In this document: one piece after another, positions 36,588-46,198 of the stretch
Position numbering within the stretch: the first letter of the stretch is position 1
Layout of the letters: the number at the start of each line of letters is the position of its first letter
DNA from: Verrucomicrobiota bacterium
GTDB taxonomy: Bacteria > Verrucomicrobiota > Verrucomicrobiia > Opitutales > Opitutaceae
Length of the DNA: 64,000 bases
Direction of reading: 5' to 3'
Assembly: GCA_016871755.1 (NCBI GenBank)
Contig: VHCJ01000009.1
Location: forward strand, 1-64,000
Made by a program: the position numbers and the translations under genes
The notes under the pieces: generated by a model
Databases searched by the model: none
What the model was told of the DNA's origin: nothing
The model's input: the letters and a program-made list of their open reading frames with translations, nothing else

Positions 36588-37376
36588 ATGCGCAAGGTCT
36601 TTCCTCGGTTTTCGATGCGGTGGGCGGTGATGGGCGGCGGGATGCTGCTGGTCGGCGTCGCCGGCGCCTTGGCCGCGGCGACGGTCCCGGCCGCAGTGCC
36701 GACGGCAGGCCCGGCAGCAGTCCGGACTGTCGCGGCGGAGTCGACGCCGGGAGCGAACGGCGTGATGCTGCCGCCGCTCGCGCCCGATGATCGCTGGGCG
36801 AAGGAAATGCTGGCATTCGCCGCTGAGGACGCGGCGCACCCGCCGCCGGCAAGCCCGATCGTTTTCACCGGGAGTTCGTCGATCCGGCTCTGGAAGGACC
36901 TCGCGACCGACTACCCGGGACTGCGGGTGATGAACCGTGGCTTCGGAGGATCGCGGGTGAAGGACCTCGTGCGGCACTTCGAGCGCGTGATTCTCCAGTA
37001 CCGGCCGCGCCAGGTGGTGATCTACTCCGGCACGAACGATGTGAACGGCGGCGTGCCGGTCGACGAGGTCGTCGCCGATGTCCGCGCCGTCGTCGACCGC
37101 ATCCACCGGGAACTGCCCGAGACGCGCGTGCTCTTCCTGTCCCTCGCGCTGAACCCGGCGCGGTGGGCCAAGCGCGATCTCATGCTTGAGACCAACGCCA
37201 AGGTCCGCGCCTACCTCGAGCAGGATCCGCGCAACCGCTTCCTCGACGTCAATCCGGCGATGCTCGGTCCCGACGGCTTGCCGAAGCCGGACATCTTCGT
37301 CGCCGACTGGTTGCACATGAACCGCAAGGGCTACGAACTCTGGGCGCCGCTGGTGCGGCCGTGGCTGGTTCCCTGA
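36588..37376 (+). CDS. Exported SGNH/GDSL-family hydrolase
   Basis: 262 residues from the ATG at 36588, which begins a signal peptide (about 10-32, 'MRWAVMGGGMLLVGVAGALAA'). SGNH blocks are visible: block I 'IVFTGSSSIRLW' (91-102, nucleophile Ser in GSSS), block II Gly in 'NRGFGGSRV', block III GTND (148-151), and the catalytic pair Asp240-His243 in 'DWLHMNRKGYELW'. The enzyme should be a periplasmic or secreted esterase/lipase, perhaps deacetylating a glycan or acting on a lipid. It lies 91 bp after dsbD on the same strand but has no evident functional link. Confidence 0.9.
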   Translation: MRKVFPRFSMRWAVMGGGMLLVGVAGALAAATVPAAVPTAGPAAVRTVAAESTPGANGVMLPPLAPDDRWAKEMLAFAAEDAAHPPPASPIVFTGSSSIRLWKDLATDYPGLRVMNRGFGGSRVKDLVRHFERVILQYRPRQVVIYSGTNDVNGGVPVDEVVADVRAVVDRIHRELPETRVLFLSLALNPARWAKRDLMLETNAKVRAYLEQDPRNRFLDVNPAMLGPDGLPKPDIFVADWLHMNRKGYELWAPLVRPWLVP

Positions 37377-37460
37377 TGCCGGACCCGCACCGGACGGCGG
37401 TGCACCCTGAGGTCAGGCGTCACGGGTGCAGGCTCACCCGCCGCACGGTGCCGGGAAGGA

Positions 37461-38216
37461 TCAGCCCCCGGATTTCCGATAATCGCCCCGGCTGAAGTAC
37501 TTCTCCAGCCACACGTACATGCAGATGAAGAAGTAGCGGCTGCCCATTTCCTTGATCTTGAGTTTGGCCACGCCGTGCCGCCGGTTCCGCCACGAGATCG
37601 GCATCGTGGTCCACGTGTAGCCGCGCACGATCGCCTTCAAGGGGATCTCGACCGTGAGGTTGAAATGCGGGGAGAGGAATGGACGACAGCCGTCGATCGC
37701 GGTGCGCCGGTACGCCTTGAACGCGTTGGTGGTGTCGTTGAGCGAGAGGGTGAACAGCGCGCGGATGAAGGCGTTCGCCATCCGGTTGAGCAGCAGCTTC
37801 ACCCGCGGGTAATCCTCCACGCGGGCGCCGCGGACGAAGCGGCTGCCGAAGACGCAGTCGAACCCCTCGTTGAGTCGCTGCCAGTAGCGCACGGCGTCGT
37901 CCGGCGAGTCCGAGGCGTCCGCCATCATGATGACCACCGCATCGCCCCGGCTCTGGTTGAGTCCGTGCACGACCGCCCGACCGAACCCGTGCGGCCCCAG
38001 GTTTTGCACGGGCCGCAGCGTGGGCACCGGCCCCGCCTTCAGCGCCTGCAGCACCTCCCACGTGCGGTCGCGCGAACCATCATCGACGACCACGATCTCG
38101 TGCGGCACCGCCGCGGCGGAGAACGCCGCGAACAGGTCGCCCAGTGTCCCCGGAAGCGACTCCTCCTCATCGCGCGCGGGGATCACCACCGAGAACAGCT
38201 GGAGCGGGGCAGGCAT
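37461..38216 (-). CDS. Family 2 glycosyltransferase (polyprenyl-phosphate sugar transferase-like)
   Basis: 251 residues from the ATG at 38216. The GT-A fold begins 'FSVVIPARDEEESLPGTL' and shows VVVDDGS (42-48), a metal-site acidic cluster 'MMADASDSPDDA' (about 98-107) and the 'FGSRF' and 'LNDTTNAFKAYRR' segments. The whole resembles dolichol-phosphate mannose synthase/GtrB-like enzymes that move a sugar from a nucleotide donor to a lipid carrier at the inner membrane. No C-terminal membrane helices are present. It is 67 bp downstream of the epimerase gene on the same strand, so the two probably act in one glycan pathway. Confidence 0.9.
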   Translation of the reverse strand: MPAPLQLFSVVIPARDEEESLPGTLGDLFAAFSAAAVPHEIVVVDDGSRDRTWEVLQALKAGPVPTLRPVQNLGPHGFGRAVVHGLNQSRGDAVVIMMADASDSPDDAVRYWQRLNEGFDCVFGSRFVRGARVEDYPRVKLLLNRMANAFIRALFTLSLNDTTNAFKAYRRTAIDGCRPFLSPHFNLTVEIPLKAIVRGYTWTTMPISWRNRRHGVAKLKIKEMGSRYFFICMYVWLEKYFSRGDYRKSGG

Positions 38217-38283
38217 GGCGGGAGGGCCGGGTCGGATCGATGAGATCGGGGGACCACCGCCGGCGGCGGTCCGCGGCGCAGGT

Positions 38284-39345
38284 TCAGGCGGCGGGACGGG
38301 ACTGCCAGGCCGCCACGATCTGGCGGACGGTTTCCTCAAGGGATTGCGTGATGTCCCAGTCCGGGAAGTGCGCCTTGATCTTCCGAAGATCGGAATAGTA
38401 GCAGATGTGGTCCCCGCTCCGGTTCTGGTCGGAGTAGGTGGTGACCTGACGTCGGCCCGAGAAGCGCTCGACGAGCGCGAAGGCCTCGAGGATCGAGGTG
38501 CTGTTGGCCTTGCCCCCGCCGAGGTTGTAGACCTCGCCCGCGCGCGGGGCCCGCACGAACGCCGCCATGAAGCGGGCCACGTCCAAGGCGTGGATGTTGT
38601 CGCGGACCTGCTTCCCCTTGTATCCGTAAATCGTATACGGACGGCCCTCGAGGTTGCACTTCACGAGGAAGGAGAGGAAGCCGTGCAACTCGACGCCGCT
38701 GTGGCGGGGTCCGGTGAGGCAGCCGCCGCGCAGGCAGCAGGTCGGCATGCCGAAGTAGCGGCCGTACTCCTGGACCATCAGGTCGGCGGCCGCCTTGGAC
38801 GCACCGAAGAGCGAGTGCTTCGACTGGTCGATCGTGAAAGTCTCGGGGATGCCCTCGGCGTAGGCCGGATCCGCGAAGTCCCACCGCGTGTCCAACTCGC
38901 GCAGCGCGATCCGGTTGGGGGCGTCGCCGTAGACCTTGTTCGTGCTCAGGTGGATGAACGGCGACTCCGGGCAGGCTTGGCGGGCCGCCTCGAGCAGATT
39001 CAGCGTCCCCCCCGCGTTGGTGTCGAAGTCGTCGAACGGGATGGCGGCCGCGCGGTCGTGGGAGGGCTGGGCGGCGGTGTGGACGATTACGGCGGGACGG
39101 AGCGTGCGCACGAGCGCGAGCACCCCGGCGCGGTCGCGGATGTCGAGTTCGTGGTGCGTGAAGCCGGGAAGTTCGCGGGCGAGCCGCGCCTGATTCCACC
39201 GGGTGTCGCCCTGCGGACCGAAGAAGACGGCCCGTTGGTTATTGTCCACTCCGTGAACGGCGTAACCCAACTCGCGCGAGAAGTGCGTGCACACCTCGGA
39301 GCCGATGAGGCCGGACGAACCGGTGACGAGGAGGACGGGGGGCAT
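38284..39345 (-). CDS. NAD-dependent sugar-nucleotide epimerase (CDP-paratose 2-epimerase-like)
   Basis: 353 residues from the ATG at 39345. It is an extended SDR with TGSSGLIG at 8-15, '[19 protein letters not shown]' at about 33-51 and '[11 protein letters not shown]' (134-144). At the place of the usual catalytic YxxxK the sequence reads FGASK (180-184), with the tyrosine position occupied by Phe. The 'DNN.R..FFG..GDT.WN' block resembles CDP-tyvelose/paratose 2-epimerases. It probably makes a rare sugar nucleotide for a surface glycan, together with the downstream glycosyltransferase. The exact substrate is inference. Confidence 0.87.
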   Translation of the reverse strand: MPPVLLVTGSSGLIGSEVCTHFSRELGYAVHGVDNNQRAVFFGPQGDTRWNQARLARELPGFTHHELDIRDRAGVLALVRTLRPAVIVHTAAQPSHDRAAAIPFDDFDTNAGGTLNLLEAARQACPESPFIHLSTNKVYGDAPNRIALRELDTRWDFADPAYAEGIPETFTIDQSKHSLFGASKAAADLMVQEYGRYFGMPTCCLRGGCLTGPRHSGVELHGFLSFLVKCNLEGRPYTIYGYKGKQVRDNIHALDVARFMAAFVRAPRAGEVYNLGGGKANSTSILEAFALVERFSGRRQVTTYSDQNRSGDHICYYSDLRKIKAHFPDWDITQSLEETVRQIVAAWQSRPAA

Positions 39346-39546
39346 GGGCAATCGGTGAACGGACGTTCGGAGTGGAAGGCCGGGCGGGGCGTCGGATCGT
39401 TCGTAGGCTGGTCGGCGGTGGGTCTTCCTTGGGGGAGGTCGGTGCGGGACAGACAGATAGCGGAACCGGTCGCGTACGGAAGACGAAAGCGGCGAAGACG
39501 CGGAGGCACCGGTTGACCTCGGGCGGGTGGGACCTACGGTCAAGGG

Positions 39547-41628
39547 GTGCGTCTTGAAGAGCTCTCCAGCCTGCAGCAGTTGGTCCTCCCCGACCGTTGG
39601 CAGGCGGAGGCGATCCAGGCGTTGCGCTCCGGCAAGGACGTGATCGTGGACGCCCCGACCGGGGCGGGGAAGACCTACGTCTTCGAGCGCTGGGCGGAGC
39701 AGACGAACTTCTCGCGTCGTTCCCTCTTCACCGTGCCGACGCGGGCCCTGGCGAACGACAAGTACGCCGAGTGGCGGGCGCGCGGGTGGCGGGCCGGCAT
39801 TACGACCGGAGATGTGACGGTTGACCCCGGTGCTCCGCTGGTGGTGGCGACCCTGGAGGCGGTGCAGCATCGGGTGACGGGCGGGCGCGAGTCCGGCCCG
39901 GAATTCCGCCTGCTGGTGATCGACGAATACCAGTGGCTGGCCGATCCCCACCGCGGCTCGCATTACGAAGGCGTGATCATGTCGGTCGCGCGGGAGACCC
40001 AGCTCCTGCTGCTCTCCGGAGCCGTGGGCAATCCGGAGGACGTGGCGGCCTGGCTCCGGCGGCTGGGCCGCGACGTGGTGGTGGTGCAGACCAAGCAGCG
40101 CCCGGTTCCGCTGGAGGAGGTGGAGGCGGATGATCTGATCCACGGCCTGCCGCGGACGATCGAAGGCTTCTGGTCGCGCCGCGTGGCCGGGGCGCTGCGC
40201 GAAGGCCTGGGTCCGGTGCTGGTCTTTGCGCCGCACCGGCAGGATGCGGAGCGGCTGGCGCGGCAGTTTGCGCGGGAGTTGCCCCTGCCCGAGCCCCTGA
40301 CCCTCTCCCAGGAGCAGGAGGACCTCTGTGGTCCGGCGCTGGCGAAACTGATCAAGGCCCGCGTGGCCTATCACCACAGCGGTCTCACCTACGCGCAGCG
40401 GGCGGGCGTGATCGAGCCCCTCGCCAAGGCGGGCCAGCTCCGCGCGGTGGTGGCGACGCTCGGGCTGAGCGCCGGGATCAATTTCTCGCTTCGCTCGGTC
40501 ATGATCACCGCCGGCTCGTACCACCACGGCCACCAGGACCACGAAATCGAACCCCACGAACTGCTGCAGATGGCCGGGCGGGCCGGGCGGCGCGGGCTCG
40601 ACGAGACGGGCTACGTGCTGGTGAGCAGCTCGACGCCCCGCCTCCGGCGCGCGGCCCAGATGCGCCTGAAGCGGGGTGCGCCGCTGCCCTGGGCGTTCTT
40701 TCTGCGCCAACTCCGCGCCGGCGGCACGGCGGCCGGCTTGGCGGCGGACCTGTGCCAGCGGTTCTTCACGGACGAACCGCTCGTGCTCGGACTCGAACAG
40801 ACGCTTGGCCTGCCTCCCGGAACCCTGCCCTGCGAGCAACGCACGGACACCGGGCGGGCCCGGCTCGTGCGGCGCGAGAAAACCCCCTTTCCCGCCTGCA
40901 CCGGCTGCTCCCGGCGCCCGGACTGCCTTGCCCTGGCGCCCCAGCCGACCCTGCTCTGGCAGTTGCAACGGACTAACGTTCTCGACCGCGAACTCCGCCT
41001 TACGCCGCGTGGCCAGATCGTGGCATCCTTCCTCGGCCCCGAAGGCCTTGCGATCGCCGTCGGGTTGGAAGATCGTCGTTACCCCCTGGATGCCTTGATC
41101 TTCGATCTGGCGAATCTCTTTTCCGGTGAGCGCTTTGCGGGCACGAACCCCCGCATCCTCGGACGTCTCTCGGCGGTGTGTGAGAAGGCCTTCCACCGCT
41201 TTTCCATCGACGGTTATCTGGTCAACGGCGTCCCGCCGCAATACGGTTACGGCGCGGCGGAAGTCGTGAAGGCACGGGTCGGAGGCGAACGCCTTCGCGT
41301 CCTGGCGGAAGCGCAGGAACAGGCGGGCCGCGGGGATATTGACCGCCTGATGACCGAGTGGCGTTCGCTGCTGCGCCAGATTGCGGCGGCCCCGCCGATC
41401 ACGTTCGAGGGCGAGATGGCGGCGGCTCCGGCGCTCTTTCTGGCGGAGCGATGGGATACCCTGCGCAGCATGGCGCAGGCCTATATCAACGACTTACGTG
41501 TCGAGGCCCTCCCGGATTTGCCGCCCCTGACGCCGGAGCAGCGGCGACCCGTGAATCACCGTTTCCTCCGGGCGGCGGCGGGGCGCGGCGGCGTGGGAAT
41601 TTCGGCTCAAGAGTCCTTGCGTCGGTGA
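39547..41628 (+). CDS. Ski2-like DEAD/DEAH-box helicase with four-cysteine cluster
   Basis: 693 residues with a GTG start at 39547. The helicase core has the Q-like '[13 protein letters not shown]', Walker A APTGAGKT (36-43), motif II DEYQ (126-129) in place of DEAD/DEAH, motif III '[15 protein letters not shown]' (about 156-170), and motif [12 protein letters not shown] (341-350). '[11 protein letters not shown]' (about 303-313) is the Ski2/Brr2-type motif V. The C-terminal part has cysteines at 429, 451, 454 and 460 (C-x21-C-x2-C-x5-C), likely a zinc or iron-sulfur site. It should unwind RNA or DNA with ATP. Bacterial Ski2-like proteins are poorly known. It is transcribed alone, divergent from the epimerase gene. 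Confidence 0.88.
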   Translation: MRLEELSSLQQLVLPDRWQAEAIQALRSGKDVIVDAPTGAGKTYVFERWAEQTNFSRRSLFTVPTRALANDKYAEWRARGWRAGITTGDVTVDPGAPLVVATLEAVQHRVTGGRESGPEFRLLVIDEYQWLADPHRGSHYEGVIMSVARETQLLLLSGAVGNPEDVAAWLRRLGRDVVVVQTKQRPVPLEEVEADDLIHGLPRTIEGFWSRRVAGALREGLGPVLVFAPHRQDAERLARQFARELPLPEPLTLSQEQEDLCGPALAKLIKARVAYHHSGLTYAQRAGVIEPLAKAGQLRAVVATLGLSAGINFSLRSVMITAGSYHHGHQDHEIEPHELLQMAGRAGRRGLDETGYVLVSSSTPRLRRAAQMRLKRGAPLPWAFFLRQLRAGGTAAGLAADLCQRFFTDEPLVLGLEQTLGLPPGTLPCEQRTDTGRARLVRREKTPFPACTGCSRRPDCLALAPQPTLLWQLQRTNVLDRELRLTPRGQIVASFLGPEGLAIAVGLEDRRYPLDALIFDLANLFSGERFAGTNPRILGRLSAVCEKAFHRFSIDGYLVNGVPPQYGYGAAEVVKARVGGERLRVLAEAQEQAGRGDIDRLMTEWRSLLRQIAAAPPITFEGEMAAAPALFLAERWDTLRSMAQAYINDLRVEALPDLPPLTPEQRRPVNHRFLRAAAGRGGVGISAQESLRR

Positions 41629-41742
41629 CGATCAACGACGGACACGGTCGGTGCTGGCCGGGCTGAGTGCACCAAGGAGGGACGCGCTTCCTTCTGTGGC
41701 GCGCCCGCCCGGAGAGTGGCCTTCCCTGCGCACCACACCGCC

Positions 41743-42257
41743 ATGGCTGAAACACCTCCCTCTCTGCACCTCCTTCGCGAGCTGAGCGCTCACGAGCGCC
41801 GACTCGCCGAGAACCCGGATGCCCACGGGTATCTGAAGCTGGCCTCCGGCTATGCGGAGGCGGGCTGGATCAAGGAGGCCACCCGCGCCGCGCAGCGGGC
41901 CAAGGCGTTGGCGCAGGGCGGCGAGGTGGAGCGCCCCGAGGCCACAGTCCTGAGCGGTCCGTGCACGCCCAAGGTGCTGCTGGAGATCGTGCGGTCGATG
42001 ACCCTGACCGGCAGACGGGCCATTTGCAACTGGATGCGCCGGGCGGCATCCGCGTGTCCCTGGGCTTGGTCGACGGGCGCTTGGTGGGGGCGCAGTCGTC
42101 CGACACGGCTCCGGGCGAGGCGGCGCTTCTTCGGGCGACGTCCCTCCGCGCCTGCCGCTACGCGTTCGTCGCCGGGCCGTTGACGGTCGACCTGCCGACG
42201 CTGGACGCGCCGACGGATGAGTTGCTGGCCCTGATGGCCGCCCGCGTGGCAGGGTGA
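41743..42257 (+). pseudogene. DUF4388/PATAN-like protein with a -1 frameshift
   Basis: The reading frame starts at the ATG at 41743 ('AETPPSLHLLRELSAHERRLAENPDAHGYLKLASGYAEAGWIKEAT', TPR-like helices). It continues to 'VLLEIVRSMTLTGR' near 42014. The natural continuation 'TGHLQLDAPGGIRVSLGLVDGRLVGAQ' lies in another frame and runs to the stop at 42255-42257. One lost base at 42012-42016 (AGACG for AGAACG) would reconnect them into a 171-residue protein. The C-terminal part is the DUF4388-like 'GHLQL...G....DGRLVGA' fold found with bacterial two-component and gliding regulators. It is 19 bp before the response-regulator gene, which has the same kind of lesion. Confidence 0.68.
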
Positions 42258-42276
42258 AGACCGAACGGATCCGACC

Positions 42277-44141
42277 ATGCGCATTCTGATTCTCGAAGAC
42301 GACCGGGCGACGGTCCAACTGCTCGGTCTGCCCCTGACCTCCTCGGGACACACCGTGGTTCACGCCCTCGATGGCACCGAGGGTCTCAAACAACCGCGGG
42401 CGGCTCCCTGTGATCTCGTGATCTCGGACGTCCAAATGGTGCCGATGGACGGGCCGGGTTTCTCAAGGGGGCGCGACTGGAGTTCCCGCGCGTCCTCGTG
42501 GTGCTGGCCTCGGCGTGCTCGGACCTCCATGTCCGGATCGAGCAGCAGCCTCACAAGCCCTTTGACGTCGTGCACAAGCCCTTCCGAATCGAGGAAGTGC
42601 GGCGCGTGCTGGCGCGGGCCGAGGAAGCTCTGGCGATGCAGGCAACGGTGGCCCGCTCCTCCGCGGTTGCCGAGACGCGGGCGCCCTCCGCTGCGCTTTC
42701 CCCGCTGAATGATCGTCTTCTGCCGCTATTTCCGGGTCAGGGCTACGCGCCGACCCGAGCCAGTCTGGCGCGGGCCATCGCTCATCCGGGGTACGCCCTG
42801 CTCGTGGCGGCGCGGGGGTTGCTGACCACGGAATTCTTTGAGCTTTGGAAGGCGGGCTCGCCGCAGCCCAACGCGGTCTGGAAGGCGATCGACGCCGTCG
42901 AATCGCCTGACGCGGTGCGCGGCCTGATCGATTCCGACGACCTCTCCCGGGGCGGTACGTGGGTCGTTCAGAATCTCGAGGCCATCCCGCTGCCGGAGCA
43001 GGTGCAGTTGCTGGCGTCCTCCCGCCGCCTGCCGCCGACGCGGCTCATCGTCACCGTGCGGCGCGACCCGGACGTTCTTCTTGAGGAAGGGAAGCTCGAC
43101 GAGGCACTCTACTTCAGACTGTCGAGTCTCATCATCCCGATCCCCGCATTGTCGGAGGTCAGCGAGCACTTGGACGGTCTGCTGATCGATGCGCTGCGGA
43201 TGGCTCAGGGTTATCCGTTTGGTGGGACGGATGTGATGATCGAGCCGGTGGCTTTGACCGCACTCAAGGCGCACCCGTGGAAGGAAAACCTGGCCGAGTT
43301 GCGGGGCGTGGCGGTGTGGACGGTGACGCAGATGCGTTCGCCGCGGGTCACGCTCGCGAACTTGCCGGAGCGTTTTCACCGGGCGCGCTTGGCGACGCTG
43401 GGCGAGGCGTTGGGCGAAGCCCAGCGGGAGCATCTGGAGCGGGCGCTTCGCGTGAGCGGGAGCTCGATTGAGGCGGCTCATGCCTTGGGCGTCGGCGTGG
43501 AGGAGTTTTCCCTCGCGGTGGAACCGGGTGGTCCCCTGCTGTTTTCGCTTTCGGGTGCCCACTCGGCCGCTCTGCCGGCCGGGGACGGGCGCGATCGCTC
43601 GCCAGTGGTCCTGTTCGTCTCCGCTGATTCCCAACTCCGGCACGCCGCCGAGGCGCAGCTGGCTGCCTTGGGCGTGGAGGCGCGGATCGCCGCCGATGGG
43701 CTGCAGGCGATCGCTCATTCCGTGCTTTCCCCGCGCCGACCGGCGGTGGCGATTCTCGCCGGGCGCAGCGCCCCGTTCGAGGTGGAGGAGTTGATCAGCC
43801 AGTTGCGGCGGCTCAGCCCTTCACTCGTCGTGGCCAAGGTCGGGGTCGGGGAGGAGACCGACGGCTCGCTTTATTTTCCGCCCCTCGAGAGAATGGACCT
43901 CTTCCCAGTCATCGTCGCCCACTTGCTCCAGGCGATTCCGAAGTCGGCGGCGCCGTCGGGTCGGGCATCGGCCGCCGCGGCTTCGCCGGGTTTGCACCTC
44001 GCGTCCACCCCCCAGCGGTACGGCCGGTCGGCCGTCCCCCGAGTTCGAGGCTTCCACCCGCGGGGCCTAGTCGGCCGCGGGTCACCGCCCGCGCCCGCGC
44101 GCGATCAGGGCTCCCCGGACTTTTCGTCCTCGTCCGCCTGA
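42277..44141 (+). pseudogene. Unusual response regulator (REC - degenerate AAA+ - Fis - pseudo-REC) with a -1 frameshift
   Basis: The ATG at 42277 opens a receiver domain 'MRILILEDDRATVQLL' with the acidic pocket 'LEDD' and phospho-acceptor Asp in 'DLVISDVQMVPMDG'. At about 42451-42456 (GACGGGCC, one G short) the frame changes. The receiver then continues 'GFLKGARLEFPRVLVVLAS...VVHKPFRIEEVRRVL', with Lys of the HKPF motif. Next comes a region resembling the sigma-54 activator ATPase but without Walker A or GAFTGA ('EALYFRLSSLIIPIPALSEVSEHLDGLL', 'HPWKENLAELRG'). A Fis-like helix-turn-helix follows ('HLERALRVSGSSIEAAHALGV'), then a second receiver-like fold near 43590-43960 without the usual Asp. 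Restored length would be about 620 residues. The 3' end overlaps the convergent lipoprotein gene by 37 bp. Confidence 0.72.
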
Positions 44142-44689
44142 TCGGCCCGGATCACTACGCCGTCGCGGATCACGACCTCGCGCTCGGTCGTAACGGGCGG
44201 ACGCACCATGACGGGCCCCCCCGCCATCACACCGCCCATCCCCACGCCGCCCGTGCCGACTCCGATGCCCCCAGCGCCCACGCCAATGCCGGTGGCGCCG
44301 CCGGTGCCCACGCCGACGCTGACCCCGGTCGAGCGGCCTCCGACGCCGACCGGGTAGCCACCGGGGTACCCGCCCGGATAGCCCCCCATCGGGGTCGTCG
44401 GGTAGATGTAGTCACCGCCCGAGGTCTTGCGGTAAATCCAGATTTCATCCTCATGCGGCCCATTCCGCCGGGCGATCACCTCGTCCGGCTTGCCCCACGC
44501 GACTTCCACCATCTCCGGCGTCATGCCGGGTTCGATGCGACCGTCGAGCACGGCTTGACGCATGTCGAGCGGCCAGGACTCGTAAGCCTCGCGGCTCTGC
44601 TCGATTCGACTGAATTGCGGGCTCGAGCACCCGGCGAGGAAACCGGCGGCAAGGCAAAGCAGGCACGCAAGGCGGCGGGCGGGGTTCAC
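44105..44689 (-). CDS. Gly-rich lipoprotein with BamE/SmpA-like segment
   Basis: 194 residues from a GTG at 44689, chosen because it gives a compact lipoprotein signal 'RRLACLLCLAAGFLAGC' with lipobox LAGC. An ATG at 44785 would add 32 residues ahead of it. The mature part has a helical 'ESWPLDMRQAVLDGRIEPGMTPEMVEVAWGKPDEV' that resembles the BamE/SmpA-OmlA small lipoprotein fold. A Tyr/Gly/Pro repeat (GGYPGG type) and a long Gly/Val-rich stretch follow, then a charged tail. It should be anchored in the outer membrane on the periplasmic side. Function unknown; the Gly-rich half suggests a flexible or adhesive region. Confidence 0.75.
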   Translation of the reverse strand: MNPARRLACLLCLAAGFLAGCSSPQFSRIEQSREAYESWPLDMRQAVLDGRIEPGMTPEMVEVAWGKPDEVIARRNGPHEDEIWIYRKTSGGDYIYPTTPMGGYPGGYPGGYPVGVGGRSTGVSVGVGTGGATGIGVGAGGIGVGTGGVGMGGVMAGGPVMVRPPVTTEREVVIRDGVVIRADQADEDEKSGEP

Positions 44690-44904
44690 AGCGCCAACAA
44701 GAAAGCACACAACCCCCGCCCCGTAAAGGCTCCGACGTGCGCTCCGGGAGGAGGCTCGGGGTGCCCGACGATGCCGGGCAATCACCCCACGCCGACCGGT
44801 CCCTGCGCCAAGCGTCGGAAGGTTCGTGGGTTACGATTCTGCGCCGCGATCCCGGGTCGGAGTGATTCGGAAAAAAGCCACTTGCACGGGGCTACCCGGG
44901 AGGT

Positions 44905-44923
44905 AACCCTGCTGGGGTTTTTT
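44905..44923 (+). terminator. Terminator-like hairpin in the nuo leader
   Basis: AACCC (44905-44909) pairs with GGGTT (44915-44919) across a 5-nt loop and is followed by TTTT to 44923, the form of a short intrinsic terminator. It is 41 bp before the nuoB ATG and far (760 bp) from the end of the nearest upstream plus-strand gene. So it is either a leader attenuator of the complex I operon or a weak hairpin without a role. The stem is only 5 bp. Confidence 0.4.
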
Positions 44924-44963
44924 GGTTCATCGTCCGCTCTCCCTTTCCGCCATCGCCATCACC

Positions 44964-45473
44964 ATGGTCTCGTCGAACAACGAACTCGCCTACAACACCA
45001 AGATCGAGGGTGACGTCATCGTCACCCGGGCGGATGCCGTGATCAACTGGATCCGCGCCAATTCCGTCTGGCCGATGCCCATGGGTCTGGCCTGCTGCGC
45101 GATCGAACTGATGGCGACCGCGTCGAGCCGTTTCGACATCGCCCGCTTCGGAGCCGAGGTCTTCCGCTTCTCCCCGCGCCAGGCTGACTGCATGATCGTC
45201 GCTGGCACCGTGACGTACAAGATGGCCCCGCACCTGCGCCGGATCTACGATCAGATGGCGTCGCCCAAGTGGGTCATCGCGATGGGCGCGTGCGCGAGCT
45301 CGGGCGGCATGTACCGGAGCTACGCCACGTTGCAGGGGGTGGACCGCATCGTGCCGGTCGATGTGTACATCAGCGGCTGCCCGCCGCGGCCCGAGGCGCT
45401 CCTCGATGCCTTGATGAAGCTGCAGGCGAAGATGGGTCGCGAGACCTCGGCGCGGACTTTGCTCACCGCTTGA
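44964..45473 (+). CDS. nuoB: NADH-quinone oxidoreductase subunit B
   Basis: 169 residues from the ATG at 44964; the frame is open 14 codons further up but those residues are not NuoB-like. It carries the terminal N2 [4Fe-4S] cluster of complex I. All four ligands are visible: Cys44-Cys45 ('[10 protein letters not shown]'), Cys110 ('GACASSGG') and Cys139 ('GCPPRPE'). It sits at the quinone site between the peripheral arm and membrane arm and passes electrons to quinone. It is first in the thirteen-gene operon; NuoA is not found directly upstream, which is noted as a finding. Confidence 0.97.
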   Translation: MVSSNNELAYNTKIEGDVIVTRADAVINWIRANSVWPMPMGLACCAIELMATASSRFDIARFGAEVFRFSPRQADCMIVAGTVTYKMAPHLRRIYDQMASPKWVIAMGACASSGGMYRSYATLQGVDRIVPVDVYISGCPPRPEALLDALMKLQAKMGRETSARTLLTA

Positions 45474-45543
45474 TCCCGCGCCCCCGCCGCCGCGTCTCCC
45501 TCCGCCCCCGTCCCGCCTGATCCGCCCGTCAGCCACCTTCGCG

Positions 45544-46167
45544 ATGTCCGCCACCGTCGATCCCCTTGCCGCGATCAAAGAGCTCATTCCTCAGGCGACC
45601 GAACGCGCGTCGCTGGATCACCCGGCGATCAACGTCCCGGCTGACGCCGTGGTGGAGGCGCTCCGCCAGCTGCGCGACCGCGGCGGCTACGACTTCCTCG
45701 TCGACCTGACCGCCATCGATCAGGGCGAGGGCGTCGCCGACCGCTTCACGGTCGTCTATCACCTGTTCTCGACCGCGGCCTCGACGTACGTGCGGGTCGC
45801 GACGGACTGCCGTGGCGGCGCCGCTCCGGTCGCCCCGAGCGTCACCGCCGTGTGGCCGGCGGCGGATTGGCACGAGCGCGAGGCGTTCGACATGTTCGGC
45901 ATCCGCTTCGAGGGACACCCTGATCTCCGGCGCATCCTGATGTGGGACGGCTACCCGAACCATCCGCTGCGAAAGGAGTTTCCGCTCGCGGGCGTCGAGA
46001 CCCAGCTCCCCGACCTCGAGGTCGCGGCCGAGACCGGCACCAAGGTGCTGCCGGCTCCGATGGCGGGCGGTCCCTTCGTCGCTCCTGCCGGTGAGATGAA
46101 CCTCACCAACGCGGAGCCGCGGGCCAAGGACGAGAGCTGGAATGAGCGCCACGTGAAGCCCGAGTAA
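45544..46167 (+). CDS. nuoC: NADH-quinone oxidoreductase subunit C
   Basis: 207 residues. The 30-kDa subunit signature is clear: 'GGYDFLVDLTAID', 'RFTVVYHLFS', 'WPAADWHEREAFDMFGIRFEGHPDLRRILMWDGYPNHPLRKEFPL'. The C-terminal tail of about 50 residues ('LEVAAETGTKVLPAPMAGGPFV...') is longer than the core family. It is separate from NuoD rather than fused as in E. coli. NuoC is a structural part of the peripheral arm that contacts NuoB and NuoD. It lies 70 bp after nuoB. Confidence 0.96.
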   Translation: MSATVDPLAAIKELIPQATERASLDHPAINVPADAVVEALRQLRDRGGYDFLVDLTAIDQGEGVADRFTVVYHLFSTAASTYVRVATDCRGGAAPVAPSVTAVWPAADWHEREAFDMFGIRFEGHPDLRRILMWDGYPNHPLRKEFPLAGVETQLPDLEVAAETGTKVLPAPMAGGPFVAPAGEMNLTNAEPRAKDESWNERHVKPE

Positions 46168-46198
46168 GCCGCGCGCAACCACCCGACCCCTCCTTTCG

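Noticed and set aside
34394-36868. 824-codon minus-strand open frame
   Set aside because: Antisense shadow of dsbD; composition is Arg/His-rich with no domain pattern.
39346-41241. N-terminal extension of the epimerase frame by over 600 codons
   Set aside because: The extension is antisense to the helicase gene and lacks epimerase character; the Rossmann start at 39345 is complete.
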